The notes beneath the pieces are model-generated. The model ran no database searches. It had not been told where the DNA came from and worked only from the letters and a program-made list of their open reading frames with translations. Below, one piece after another: positions 43,149 to 51,531 of a DNA stretch of 64,000 nucleotides. Position 1 is the first letter of the stretch; the number at the start of each line of letters is the position of its first letter. The translations under genes and the position numbers were made by a program. Source of the stretch: Streptomyces griseocarneus (GTDB taxonomy: Bacteria > Actinomycetota > Actinomycetes > Streptomycetales > Streptomycetaceae); contig NZ_BNBL01000001.1 of assembly GCF_014655595.1 (NCBI RefSeq), positions 846,310-910,309 of the forward strand. Reading direction: 5' to 3'.

Positions 43149-44819
43149 TCAGGAACCGAACACGGCCTCGCGCGGACTGACGTCCCGGGCGATGCTGACG
43201 CCCTGCACATGCGAGGTCTTGAGGATGGGATAGTTCGCCTCGCCGAAGGCGCCGCCGGTCAGACCGGTGCCGCCGTGGCTCGGCAGGTACGGCAGGAAGC
43301 CGATGTGCGAGTCGTTGACCTTCAGCAGGCCGCCGTTGACCACCCGCGCCACGAACGTGTCGATGACCTCGTCCGAGGCGGTCCACAGGGAGTTGCGCAG
43401 CCCGTACTCGTTGCTGTTGACGAAGTGCAGGAACCGCTCCAGCAGCTCCTCGTCGGAGCCCGGCTCGGCCACGATGACCGGGATCAGCGGGAAGAAGGTC
43501 TCCTGGCGGACCATGTCGTACGAGCGCGCGCCTTCCATCCCGTCGACCCGCACCACCGTGGGCTCGAGGAAGACGCCCGTCTCGGACGGGGTGCCGTCGA
43601 GCTCGGTGCGCCGGCCGCCGGTGACGATCTCCCCGCCGTTGTCCACGGCCTGCTCGAGCAGGGCGAAGAACCGCTCGCTGCGCCGCACCGGCGACAGCAG
43701 CACGTCCTCGTCCTCCGGGTAGCCCGGGCGGACGGTCTTGACCTGCTCCTTGACCTCGGCGATGAGCGCCTCGGCCACGTCCGGGTGGGCCAGCACGTAG
43801 TTGGGGACCATGCAGATCTGGCCCGAGCCGTAGAAGGCCTCGGTGATGGCCTCGGCCGTCTTCTTCACGTCGGCGTCGGACCACACGACGATGCCGTCGT
43901 TGCCCGCGAGCTCCAGGATGGGCTTCTTGCCGTTGGCGACGCAGGCCTGCTCGAAGCGCAGTCCCTGCTCGCTGCCGCCGATGTAGAAGATGTCGTCGAT
44001 CAGGGGGCTGGTGACCCAGCGGTCCAGGGTCTGCTTGGGGTTGCCGCACACCGCGTTGAGGGTGCCGGCGGGCGCGCCGAGCTCGTCGAGCAGCGGGGCC
44101 ACCACGTCGCGCAGCAGCCACATGGTGCTCAGCGCGATGCTGCGCGGGGCGCGGACGACGACGGCGTTGCCGGCCATCAGGGCCAGCACGGCCAGGGCGG
44201 CGCTCGGCAGCGGCGCGTTCTGCGGGGGGTTGAAGCCGACGACGCCGTCGGGCTGGCGGCGCACGATCAGCCGCCGGCCGCCGTGCCGGAACTCGGTGTG
44301 CATCTGCTGCCGGTACCAGCCCAGGCTCTCCTCGCTGTATATCTGCAGCAGGCAGCTGAGCTCCCAGCGGGCGAGCTTCACCGGGTGGGCCTCGGCCACC
44401 AGCATCTCCAGGAACTCGTCCTCGCGGCGCAGCAGTTCCTCGCGGAAGCGGGTGCCCAGGCTCATCCGGATGTCCAGGGGCACGGCCGCCCAGCCCGGTG
44501 CCGCCGCGGCCGCGGCCTCGGACGCCAGGTCGATGGCGGCGTCGCCGGCGATGGCGCAGCGGCCCACCACGTACGGGTGACCGGCGGCCTCGGAGTCGGG
44601 GTCCTTCTCCAGGGCCCGCTTGAGGCTGACGCTGGTGAACACGTCCTCCAGCAGCGACCGGCCGCTGACGGTGTACACCCAGTCGTCGCCCTCGACGTCC
44701 TTGCCGCCGATGTAGAGCGGATAACTGCGGAATGTACTGTCGCGTTCGCCTTCGGCGTCCTTGGCGGCAGCGGCGGTGTTCGTGGACGAGGCCGTCCCCG
44801 CCAATTCATCGAGAAGCAT
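43149..44819 (-). CDS. Aldehyde dehydrogenase-superfamily acyl-thioester reductase
   Basis: 556 residues. ALDH landmarks: GVVGFNPPQNAPLP, the NAD loop IFYIGGSEQGLRFEQ, Glu in ILELAGNDG, and catalytic Cys in YGSGQICMVPNYV. The early part (SLLEDVFTSVSLKRALEKD) and extra N-terminal residues differ from ordinary ALDHs. With an aminotransferase next, the reductive direction (acyl-thioester to aldehyde) is the sensible reading; this is inference. It is the first gene of the minus-strand operon, with a SARP-type promoter at 44973-45015. Confidence 0.88.
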   Translation of the reverse strand: MLLDELAGTASSTNTAAAAKDAEGERDSTFRSYPLYIGGKDVEGDDWVYTVSGRSLLEDVFTSVSLKRALEKDPDSEAAGHPYVVGRCAIAGDAAIDLASEAAAAAAPGWAAVPLDIRMSLGTRFREELLRREDEFLEMLVAEAHPVKLARWELSCLLQIYSEESLGWYRQQMHTEFRHGGRRLIVRRQPDGVVGFNPPQNAPLPSAALAVLALMAGNAVVVRAPRSIALSTMWLLRDVVAPLLDELGAPAGTLNAVCGNPKQTLDRWVTSPLIDDIFYIGGSEQGLRFEQACVANGKKPILELAGNDGIVVWSDADVKKTAEAITEAFYGSGQICMVPNYVLAHPDVAEALIAEVKEQVKTVRPGYPEDEDVLLSPVRRSERFFALLEQAVDNGGEIVTGGRRTELDGTPSETGVFLEPTVVRVDGMEGARSYDMVRQETFFPLIPVIVAEPGSDEELLERFLHFVNSNEYGLRNSLWTASDEVIDTFVARVVNGGLLKVNDSHIGFLPYLPSHGGTGLTGGAFGEANYPILKTSHVQGVSIARDVSPREAVFGS

Positions 44820-44972
44820 TCTCAGGCCTTTCCGATTCGGTCCAGTCGGTCCCGTCGCCCGTCCGATGCGTGTGTGCGTGTGCATGGAACGAAAAAATCT
44901 TCGGAATCCGTCGCATGGCTTTGCGGTCTTCGCCTGTTCACCGGGTGAGCGGTTTCCGTCCGAAGCGATGCG

Positions 44973-45015
44973 ATCGTGACAAGTCCGCCTGACCCGTCAC
45001 TGACATCCGACTGAT
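44973..45015 (-). promoter_or_regulatory. SARP-type promoter of the ten-gene minus operon
   Basis: Minus-strand reading: ATCAGTC (45015-45009), GTCAGTG (45004-44998) and GTCAGGC (44993-44987), each 11 bp apart. Exactly 8 bases later comes CACGAT (44978-44973) as the -10. It drives the ALDH-to-KAS operon. With 45037-45079 it forms a bidirectional control region; the rest of 44820-45211 (392 bases) holds untranslated leaders and no gene. Confidence 0.8.
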
Positions 45016-45036
45016 TTCGGTCGGCTTCCGGCACCG

Positions 45037-45079
45037 ATCAGTGGCTTGTCAGCGTGCGGTCAGCCGTTACGGGCAGCGT
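45037..45079 (+). promoter_or_regulatory. SARP-type promoter of the ACP-PKS operon
   Basis: ATCAGTG (45037-45043), GTCAGCG (45048-45054) and GTCAGCC (45059-45065) at 11-bp period, 8 bases, then CAGCGT (45074-45079) as the -10. It lies about 130 bases before the ACP start. The six heptamers of the two divergent promoters lie within about 80 bp. Confidence 0.8.
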
Positions 45080-45211
45080 GTGACCGCCCTCGGCGAAGGA
45101 CCGTGTCCGGCGGCCGCCGGCTTTCCGTTTCCCGAGGCGAACGCCACACCCTTCACGGTCGTCGCCCGCACCGTCCACGTCCTTCCACCACACGCCCTGA
45201 GGGATCTTTCG

Positions 45212-45520
45212 ATGACACAGTCCACCGACACCCTTTCCCCGCTGACCGACCTGCCCGTCACCGAGATCGGCGAGGCCGTCGAGGCGCTCGTCGTGGCGGA
45301 GTTCAAGCACGCCCTGCTCATGGGCGACGAGGATCTCGCCCTCGACAGCAACTTCTTCGAACTCGGACTCACCTCACTGCGCCTGATGAACGTCAGACGC
45401 AGCCTCGAGGAGCGACTCGCCCTCGAGATCGACACCACCGTGCTGTTCAACAGCCCCACCATCGAGCAGTTGGTCGCGCACCTGACCGGCCTGCTCACCG
45501 CCGGGCAGCAGGCCCGGTAG
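45212..45520 (+). CDS. Acyl carrier protein (PKS partner)
   Basis: 102 residues. Phosphopantetheine site FFELGLTSLRLMNV (Ser of GLTS), followed by LALEIDTTVLFNSPTIEQLVAHL, which resembles PKS/NRPS carrier domains more than FAS ACPs. First gene of the + operon and 75 bases before the PKS. It may receive the acyl group activated by the AMP ligase or a chain handed from the type II set. Confidence 0.92.
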   Translation: MTQSTDTLSPLTDLPVTEIGEAVEALVVAEFKHALLMGDEDLALDSNFFELGLTSLRLMNVRRSLEERLALEIDTTVLFNSPTIEQLVAHLTGLLTAGQQAR

Positions 45521-45595
45521 CCCACCCTTCCCGGTCCGCCCCCGCCGGGCCGACGCAGCCGCCCCCACCACCAAGGGACACAAGGAGAAGCGGAC

Positions 45596-48500
45596 ATGCC
45601 GCGCCAGTCCTCAGAGAACGACCAGCAGCCGCACACCGACCCCGCGGCGGACCGGGACCAGGGCAGCGCCGGCCAGGCGCTCCCGGACAGGAACGAGCCC
45701 ATCGCCATCGTCGGCGTCGGGCTGCGCTTCCCCGGAGGCAGTGAATCCCTCGACGAGTTCGACGCCTTCCTGCGCGAGGGCCGGTCCGGAATCGGCCCCC
45801 TGCCGCAGGACCGCTGGGACGCCGAGGCGTTCACCCCCAAGGACGTCAACGACCCCCAGGAGAAGGGGAAGATCCGCACCACCGGTGGCGGATTCCTGGA
45901 CCGCGTCGACCTCTTCGACGCCGCGTTCTTCAACATCTCGCCCAAGGAGGCGCAGTACCTGGACCCCCAGCAGCGCCTGCTGATGGAGACCGCCTGGCAG
46001 GCGCTCGAGCACGCCAACATCGACCCCACCCCGCTGCGCCGCGGCAACGGAGGCGTGTACATCGGGGCCAGCTCCATCGACTACGCGCTCGAGATCGACG
46101 CCCTGCCGTACGAGGAGCTGGACGGCCACCTGGCGTCGGGCATCACGATGTTCCCGCTGTCCGGGCGGCTGTCGTACTTCCTGGGCTGGCGCGGCCCCAG
46201 CATGAGCGTGGACACCGCCTGCTCGTCGTCGCTGGTGGCCCTGCACGCGGCCGTGCAGGGGCTGCGCGGCGGGGAGACCGACATCGCCCTGTGCGGCGGG
46301 ATCAACGTGCTGCACAGCCCGCGCATCCCGGTGATGTTCAGCCACGCGAACATGCTCGCCCCCGACGGGCAGTGCAAGACCTTCGACGAGGCCGCCGACG
46401 GCTACGCCCGGGCCGAGGGCTGCGGAGTCCTGGTGCTCAAGAGGCTCTCGGACGCCGCGCGGGACGGCGACAACGTCCTGGCCGTGATCCGGGGCACCGC
46501 CGTCGGCCAGGACGGCGACAGCGTCGGGCTGACCGTGCCCAACGGCGCCGCCCAGGAGATCGTCATCCGCAACGCCCTGGCCGCGGCCCGGCTCGAGCCC
46601 GGGGACATCCAGTACGTCGAGGCGCACGGCACCGGCACCCCGCTCGGCGACCCCATCGAACTGGGCGGCATCAACAACGTCTTCGCCCGCTCGCACACCA
46701 AGGACGACCCGCTGCTGGTCGGCTCGGTGAAGACCAACCTGGGCCACATGGAGCCGGCGTCCGGCCTGGTCGGGGTGATCAAGGCCGTGCTGCAGATACG
46801 CTCCGCCACGATCTACCCCCACCTCAACCTCACCACCCCCTCCGGCCGCATCCCGTGGGACGTCTACCCCGTGCGGATCCCCACCGCGTGCGAGCCCTGG
46901 AAGGCGCCCGTGCGGCGGGCCGTGGTCAACAGCTTCGGCTTCGCTGGAACCATCGGCGCCGTGGTGCTCGAGCAGCCCCCCGCCCCCGCCCCGGCGCCGG
47001 CGCCCGCCGCGGAGGGCGACGGCGTCCGGATGTTCACCGTCTCCGCCAAGAGCGCCGGCGCCCTGCGCGGACAGCTCGAGCACTACCGGCGACTCCTGGA
47101 CGAGCGGCCGGACCTCGACCTGGACCGGCTGTGCCACACGGCCAACGTGGCCCGCGCCCACTTCTCCCACCGCGTCGCCGGCCCCGTGGGCGACCACGCG
47201 GACCTGGCGAAGCTGCTGGACGCGGCGCGGGCGCGGGAGGACCTGCCCGGCCCGTCCGGCATCCGGAAGATAGCCTTCATGTTCGGCGGCCAGGGCTCGC
47301 AGTACCTGGGCATGGGCGCCGCCCTCTACGAGCGGCACGAGGTCTTCCGGGACGCCGTCGACGCGTGCGAGGAGCTCTTCGCGCCGCACCTGGAGGTCTC
47401 GGTGCGCGACCTCCTCCTGGGCACGGCCGGCGACCCGGACCTGATCCATCGGACGCGGTACACCCAGCCCGCGCTGTTCACCGTGGAGTACGCGCTGGCC
47501 CGCCTGTGGATGTCGTGGGGCGTACGGCCCAACGTCCTGATCGGGCACAGCATCGGCGAGGTCGTCGCCGCCACGGTGGCCGGCCTGTTCACGCTCCCCG
47601 ACGCGGTCACCCTGGTCGCCGCGCGCGGCCGGCTGATGCAGTCGGTGACCGCCGCCGGCGGCATGGCCGCCGTGAGCGCCCCCGCCGCGCAGGTGACCCC
47701 CCTGCTCGCCGGCCACCCCGATCTGGCCCTCGCGGCCGTCAACGCCCCCGACCAGTGCGTGATCTCCGGCGCCACCGCGGCGCTGGAGGAGGTCGTCGCC
47801 CGGCTGCGGGAGGACGGCACGCGCGTGGACCTCCTCGACGTCTCGCACGCCTTCCACTCCCCGCTGATGGCCGAGGTCTTCGACGACTTCCGGCAGGCCG
47901 TCGCGGGCATCACCTTCCACCAGCCCTCCCTGACCCTGGTCTCCAACGTCACCGGCAAGGTGGCCCGCCTGGCGGAGATCGGCACCCCCGAGTACTGGGT
48001 GCGCCACATCGGCGAGCCGGTGCTGTTCATGGAGGGCATCAAGACGGTCGCCAAGCGGGGCCGGCACGTCTTCGTGGAGATCGGCCCGTCGACCGCGCTG
48101 ACCGCGCTGGGCCGGCGCTGCCTGGAGGCCGACGAGCACCTGTGGCTGGCCAGCCTGCGCCGCCGCGAGCCGGGCGCCGACACGATCCTGCGCTCGCTCG
48201 CCGAGTTCTACACCGCCGGGCTCACGGTCTCCTGGTCCGGCGTCCACGCCGGCCGCACCCTGCCCCGCCTGGACCTGCCCACGTACGCCTTCCAGCGCAA
48301 GCGCTACTGGCTCCCCGTGGGCAGGAAGCGACGCGGCCCGGTCCCCGGCGGGCCCGCCCGCCACGTGCTGCTGGGTACGGAGAACCCGGCCGGCGAGGGG
48401 CGCCCGGAGGGACAGCGGGAGTTCACCGCCGAGTTCGCGCGCGAGGACCTGGGCGCGCTCGGCCGCTACCGCGCCGCGGGCGAGTCCGTGCTGCCGGCGG

Positions 48501-51406
48501 CCGCCCACGTCGACCTGCTGCTGGCCCTGCAGGACGCGGTCCACGGGCACACCCGCGGCACCCTGCGCGAGCTGCGGGTGCACGAGCCGCTGCCGCTGCC
48601 CGACGAGGGCGTCGTCCGCCTGGTCACCCGGCTGCGGACGGCCGAGGACGGCCGCGCCGAGGCCGAGGTGGTCAGCGTCCACGAGGGCCGCGAGCGCCGG
48701 CACGTGACGGCCGTGCTCACCGACGGGCCCGCCGCCGACGGCGGCGAGAGCGCCCTGCGGCACGCCCTGGACGAGGCGGGGGAGGCCGTCGAGACCACCC
48801 CGGCCGAGGACGTCTACACCGACCTCGACGCGGTCGGCCGCGAGGCGGGGGAGGGGCTGCGGCTGCTGACCCGGGTGGCGGTCCACCCCGGCGGCCTGGT
48901 CACCGGCGAGCTCACCGGCCGGGACGCCACCGCCGTCGAACAGCTGCCGGGCGAGCTGCTGGAGAGCGCCCTGCACGCCACCGTCGCACTCGACGCCGAG
49001 GGCCCGGTGTTCGACCTCCGGGCGGCCGCGAGCGTCCGCCTCTTCAAGAAGCCGCGCGGCACCCGGCTGCGGGTCCTGGCCAAGGTCGTCACCCCCGCGG
49101 AGGGCCGGCGGCGGATCGCCGACGTCCTGCTGCTGGAGGGCGACGCGCCGGTCGCCGAACTGCTCGGCGTCGAACTGGCCAGGCCCGACGGCGAGGGCCG
49201 CGACCGGCAGTTCCTGCACCGCCTGCGCTGGGTGCGGCAGTCCGCCCCCGCCCGTACGCCCTCGGGCCCCCGGCACGTACTGGCGCTGCAGGCGGACCCC
49301 GGGCGGCTGGCGCAGCTCGAACGGCAGGCCGCGCGGCACGACATCCGGCTGTCGTTCGTCATGGCCCCCGACGCCCTGGCCGGAGCGCTCGACGACTCCT
49401 CGGTCACCGACGTCTGCTGGTTCTGGAGTCCGGAGCAGACGCCCATGTCGGCCGACCGGCTGCGGGCCGAGTGCGAGCGCAACTACCGGCACCTGCTCAA
49501 GGCGGTGGCCGTCATCGACGGCGCCGGGCTGCGGCGCCCCCCGCGGCTGTGGCTCGTCACGGAGCGGGCCCAGGGCCTGCCCGGCGACCTCCCCGGCACC
49601 GGCGAGCAGCTCGGCGCCGCGACGCTGTGGGGCTTCGGCCGGGTCCTGCTCACCGAATACCCGCAGTACCGCGCCACCCTGCTCGACCTGCCCACCGAGG
49701 GCGACCTGTTCCCCTTCGCGTCCCTGCTCGACGAGTGGCGGGCGCAGACCGGCGACGAGTACCAGGTGGCCTACCGCGGCGGCCGCCGCCACGTCCGCCG
49801 GCTGCTGGCCGGGGACACCACCGTGCCCCACACCGGCGGCTTCGAGTTCCGGGCTCCCGACAGCGGTGACCTGGCGGACCTCATGCCGGTGCCGGCGCAG
49901 GACCGGGCGCCCGAAGGCGACGAGATCCAGGTCCGCGTCGACGCGGTCACCCTCACCCCCGACGACGCCCGGATCGCCCGCGAGGGCGGGCTCGCGCGGG
50001 ACGGCGCCGCCGCGCCCGTCCTGGGCACCTCCGGCTACGGCACCGTCGTGGCGGCCGGCGAGTCGGCCGCGTACGCCCCGGGCGACCGCGTGCTCGTCCA
50101 CGGCGACGGCGTCCTGCGCTCCACGGTGACCGTGCCCTCCGCGGACGCCCGGCGCGTCACGGAGATCCCCACGGCCGAGGAGATGTACGGCCCCGACGAG
50201 CTCGACGAGGCGCTGCGCGCCGTGAACGAGGGACCCGCCTCGGCCACCGCCCTGGTGAGCGTGGCGGCCGAGACGGCCGACCCCGCGTGGACCGACAGCG
50301 GTGCGCAGACCCCGCCCCGGCTGACCATCAGGCCGGACCGCACCTACGTCGTCACCGGCGGCTTCGGCGGACTCGGCCTGGTCACCGCCCAGAAGCTGGT
50401 GGACCTCGGCGCCCGGCACGTCGCCCTGCTCAGCCGGCGGGCCCGGCCCACCGACGAGGCCGCGAGCCTGCTGGCCGCCCTCGGCGAGCGCGCCGAGATC
50501 AAGGTCATCCGGGTCGACGTGGGCCGCGCCGAGGACGTCCGGCGGATGACCGCCGAACTCCTGGCCTGCCCGGCCCCGGTCGGCGGCATCGTGCACGCCG
50601 CCGGCGAGATCGGCAAGGCGCTGATCGCGGAGCTGGACTGGGCGGCCATGGAGGAGCAGCTGACCGCCAAGGTGTACGGCGGCTGGCTGCTGCACGAGGC
50701 CGGGCGGCACTTCCCCGAGCTCGAGTTCTTCGTGTCCTACTCCTCCATCGCCGCCGTCCTGGGCGGCGCCACCCAGGGGCACTACGCCGCGGCGAGCGCC
50801 TACCTCGACGCCCTGGCCGACTGGCGGGGCCGACAGGGCCTGCCGGGCCTCTCGGTCAACTGGGGCGCCTGGGCCCGGGTCGGCATGTCCGCGCGGCTGG
50901 AGGACCACCTCAGCCAGGAGATCGAGCGCAGCGGCATCCGCTTCTTCTCGCCCGCCCGCGCGCTGCGCACCCTGGCCGGCCTGCTGGGCCGGCCCGTCAC
51001 CCAGCGGGTGGTCGGCGAGTTCGACTGGGACACCTACGTCGCCAACACGCCCGTCGCGGACGCCCTGTACTCCCGGCTCGCCCGCCGGGACGCGGCGGCC
51101 GGCTCCGGCGGGCTGGACCTGGGCGAGCTGCTCGCCCGCCCCAAGTCCGAGCGCCGGGCCGTGATCGGCTCGGTGGTCGCCTCGGAGGTCGCGGCCGTCC
51201 TGCACCTCGACGGGGCCGACGAGCTCGAGCCCACCGCCGAGTTCGTCTCCCTGGGGCTGGACTCGCTGATGGCGCAGACGGTGAAGTCCGCGCTGGAGAA
51301 GACCTTCGGTCTGACCCTGCCGGCCTCGCTCACCTTCGACCACCCCAGCGTCCGGCAGCTCACCGAGCACCTCGACGGCCTGCTGGTGCCCGACCCGGTC
51401 GCCTGA
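45596..51406 (+). CDS. Type I polyketide synthase, one module (KS-AT-DH*-ER*-KR-ACP)
   Basis: 1936 residues. KS: about 30-455, Cys209 in DTACSSS, HGTGTPLGD. AT: about 555-880, Ser652 in GHSIGE and HAFH at 751-754, meaning malonyl-CoA. DH-like: about 920-1210, but the catalytic His of HxxxGxxxxP is missing (RYRAAGESVLP near 956). About 1240-1420 is a structural pseudo-KR. About 1425-1560 is only the GroES-like half of an ER, without NADPH fold. KR: NADPH loop 1588-1594, Tyr1730, SYSS near 1716. ACP: Ser1890. One round should give a beta-hydroxy acyl chain. No TE domain; a free thioesterase lies downstream. Confidence 0.95.
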   Translation: MPRQSSENDQQPHTDPAADRDQGSAGQALPDRNEPIAIVGVGLRFPGGSESLDEFDAFLREGRSGIGPLPQDRWDAEAFTPKDVNDPQEKGKIRTTGGGFLDRVDLFDAAFFNISPKEAQYLDPQQRLLMETAWQALEHANIDPTPLRRGNGGVYIGASSIDYALEIDALPYEELDGHLASGITMFPLSGRLSYFLGWRGPSMSVDTACSSSLVALHAAVQGLRGGETDIALCGGINVLHSPRIPVMFSHANMLAPDGQCKTFDEAADGYARAEGCGVLVLKRLSDAARDGDNVLAVIRGTAVGQDGDSVGLTVPNGAAQEIVIRNALAAARLEPGDIQYVEAHGTGTPLGDPIELGGINNVFARSHTKDDPLLVGSVKTNLGHMEPASGLVGVIKAVLQIRSATIYPHLNLTTPSGRIPWDVYPVRIPTACEPWKAPVRRAVVNSFGFAGTIGAVVLEQPPAPAPAPAPAAEGDGVRMFTVSAKSAGALRGQLEHYRRLLDERPDLDLDRLCHTANVARAHFSHRVAGPVGDHADLAKLLDAARAREDLPGPSGIRKIAFMFGGQGSQYLGMGAALYERHEVFRDAVDACEELFAPHLEVSVRDLLLGTAGDPDLIHRTRYTQPALFTVEYALARLWMSWGVRPNVLIGHSIGEVVAATVAGLFTLPDAVTLVAARGRLMQSVTAAGGMAAVSAPAAQVTPLLAGHPDLALAAVNAPDQCVISGATAALEEVVARLREDGTRVDLLDVSHAFHSPLMAEVFDDFRQAVAGITFHQPSLTLVSNVTGKVARLAEIGTPEYWVRHIGEPVLFMEGIKTVAKRGRHVFVEIGPSTALTALGRRCLEADEHLWLASLRRREPGADTILRSLAEFYTAGLTVSWSGVHAGRTLPRLDLPTYAFQRKRYWLPVGRKRRGPVPGGPARHVLLGTENPAGEGRPEGQREFTAEFAREDLGALGRYRAAGESVLPAAAHVDLLLALQDAVHGHTRGTLRELRVHEPLPLPDEGVVRLVTRLRTAEDGRAEAEVVSVHEGRERRHVTAVLTDGPAADGGESALRHALDEAGEAVETTPAEDVYTDLDAVGREAGEGLRLLTRVAVHPGGLVTGELTGRDATAVEQLPGELLESALHATVALDAEGPVFDLRAAASVRLFKKPRGTRLRVLAKVVTPAEGRRRIADVLLLEGDAPVAELLGVELARPDGEGRDRQFLHRLRWVRQSAPARTPSGPRHVLALQADPGRLAQLERQAARHDIRLSFVMAPDALAGALDDSSVTDVCWFWSPEQTPMSADRLRAECERNYRHLLKAVAVIDGAGLRRPPRLWLVTERAQGLPGDLPGTGEQLGAATLWGFGRVLLTEYPQYRATLLDLPTEGDLFPFASLLDEWRAQTGDEYQVAYRGGRRHVRRLLAGDTTVPHTGGFEFRAPDSGDLADLMPVPAQDRAPEGDEIQVRVDAVTLTPDDARIAREGGLARDGAAAPVLGTSGYGTVVAAGESAAYAPGDRVLVHGDGVLRSTVTVPSADARRVTEIPTAEEMYGPDELDEALRAVNEGPASATALVSVAAETADPAWTDSGAQTPPRLTIRPDRTYVVTGGFGGLGLVTAQKLVDLGARHVALLSRRARPTDEAASLLAALGERAEIKVIRVDVGRAEDVRRMTAELLACPAPVGGIVHAAGEIGKALIAELDWAAMEEQLTAKVYGGWLLHEAGRHFPELEFFVSYSSIAAVLGGATQGHYAAASAYLDALADWRGRQGLPGLSVNWGAWARVGMSARLEDHLSQEIERSGIRFFSPARALRTLAGLLGRPVTQRVVGEFDWDTYVANTPVADALYSRLARRDAAAGSGGLDLGELLARPKSERRAVIGSVVASEVAAVLHLDGADELEPTAEFVSLGLDSLMAQTVKSALEKTFGLTLPASLTFDHPSVRQLTEHLDGLLVPDPVA

Positions 51407-51414
51407 CCACGTTC

Positions 51415-51452
51415 CCTCCCGGAAGGGCGCGCCACCGCGCCCTTCCGGGAGG
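51415..51452 (+). terminator. Long hairpin between PKS and AMP-ligase genes
   Basis: Perfect 17-bp stem (51415-51431 with 51436-51452) with loop CCAC, nine bases after the PKS stop. A second hairpin (13 bp, one mismatch) follows at 51482-51509. No T-tract. It may cut transcription partly, or protect the 3' end of a processed PKS message. Confidence 0.7.
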
Positions 51453-51531
51453 CGCAATCCACAGCACCCTCCCCAATGACAGGTCCGGACCACGAGCGTG
51501 GCCCGGACCCCGACCACACGAGGCGGATTCC

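Noticed and set aside
41889..44948. 1019-codon + strand open frame over the aminotransferase/ACAD/ALDH genes
   Set aside because: Shadow of three well-supported minus-strand genes with complete motifs.
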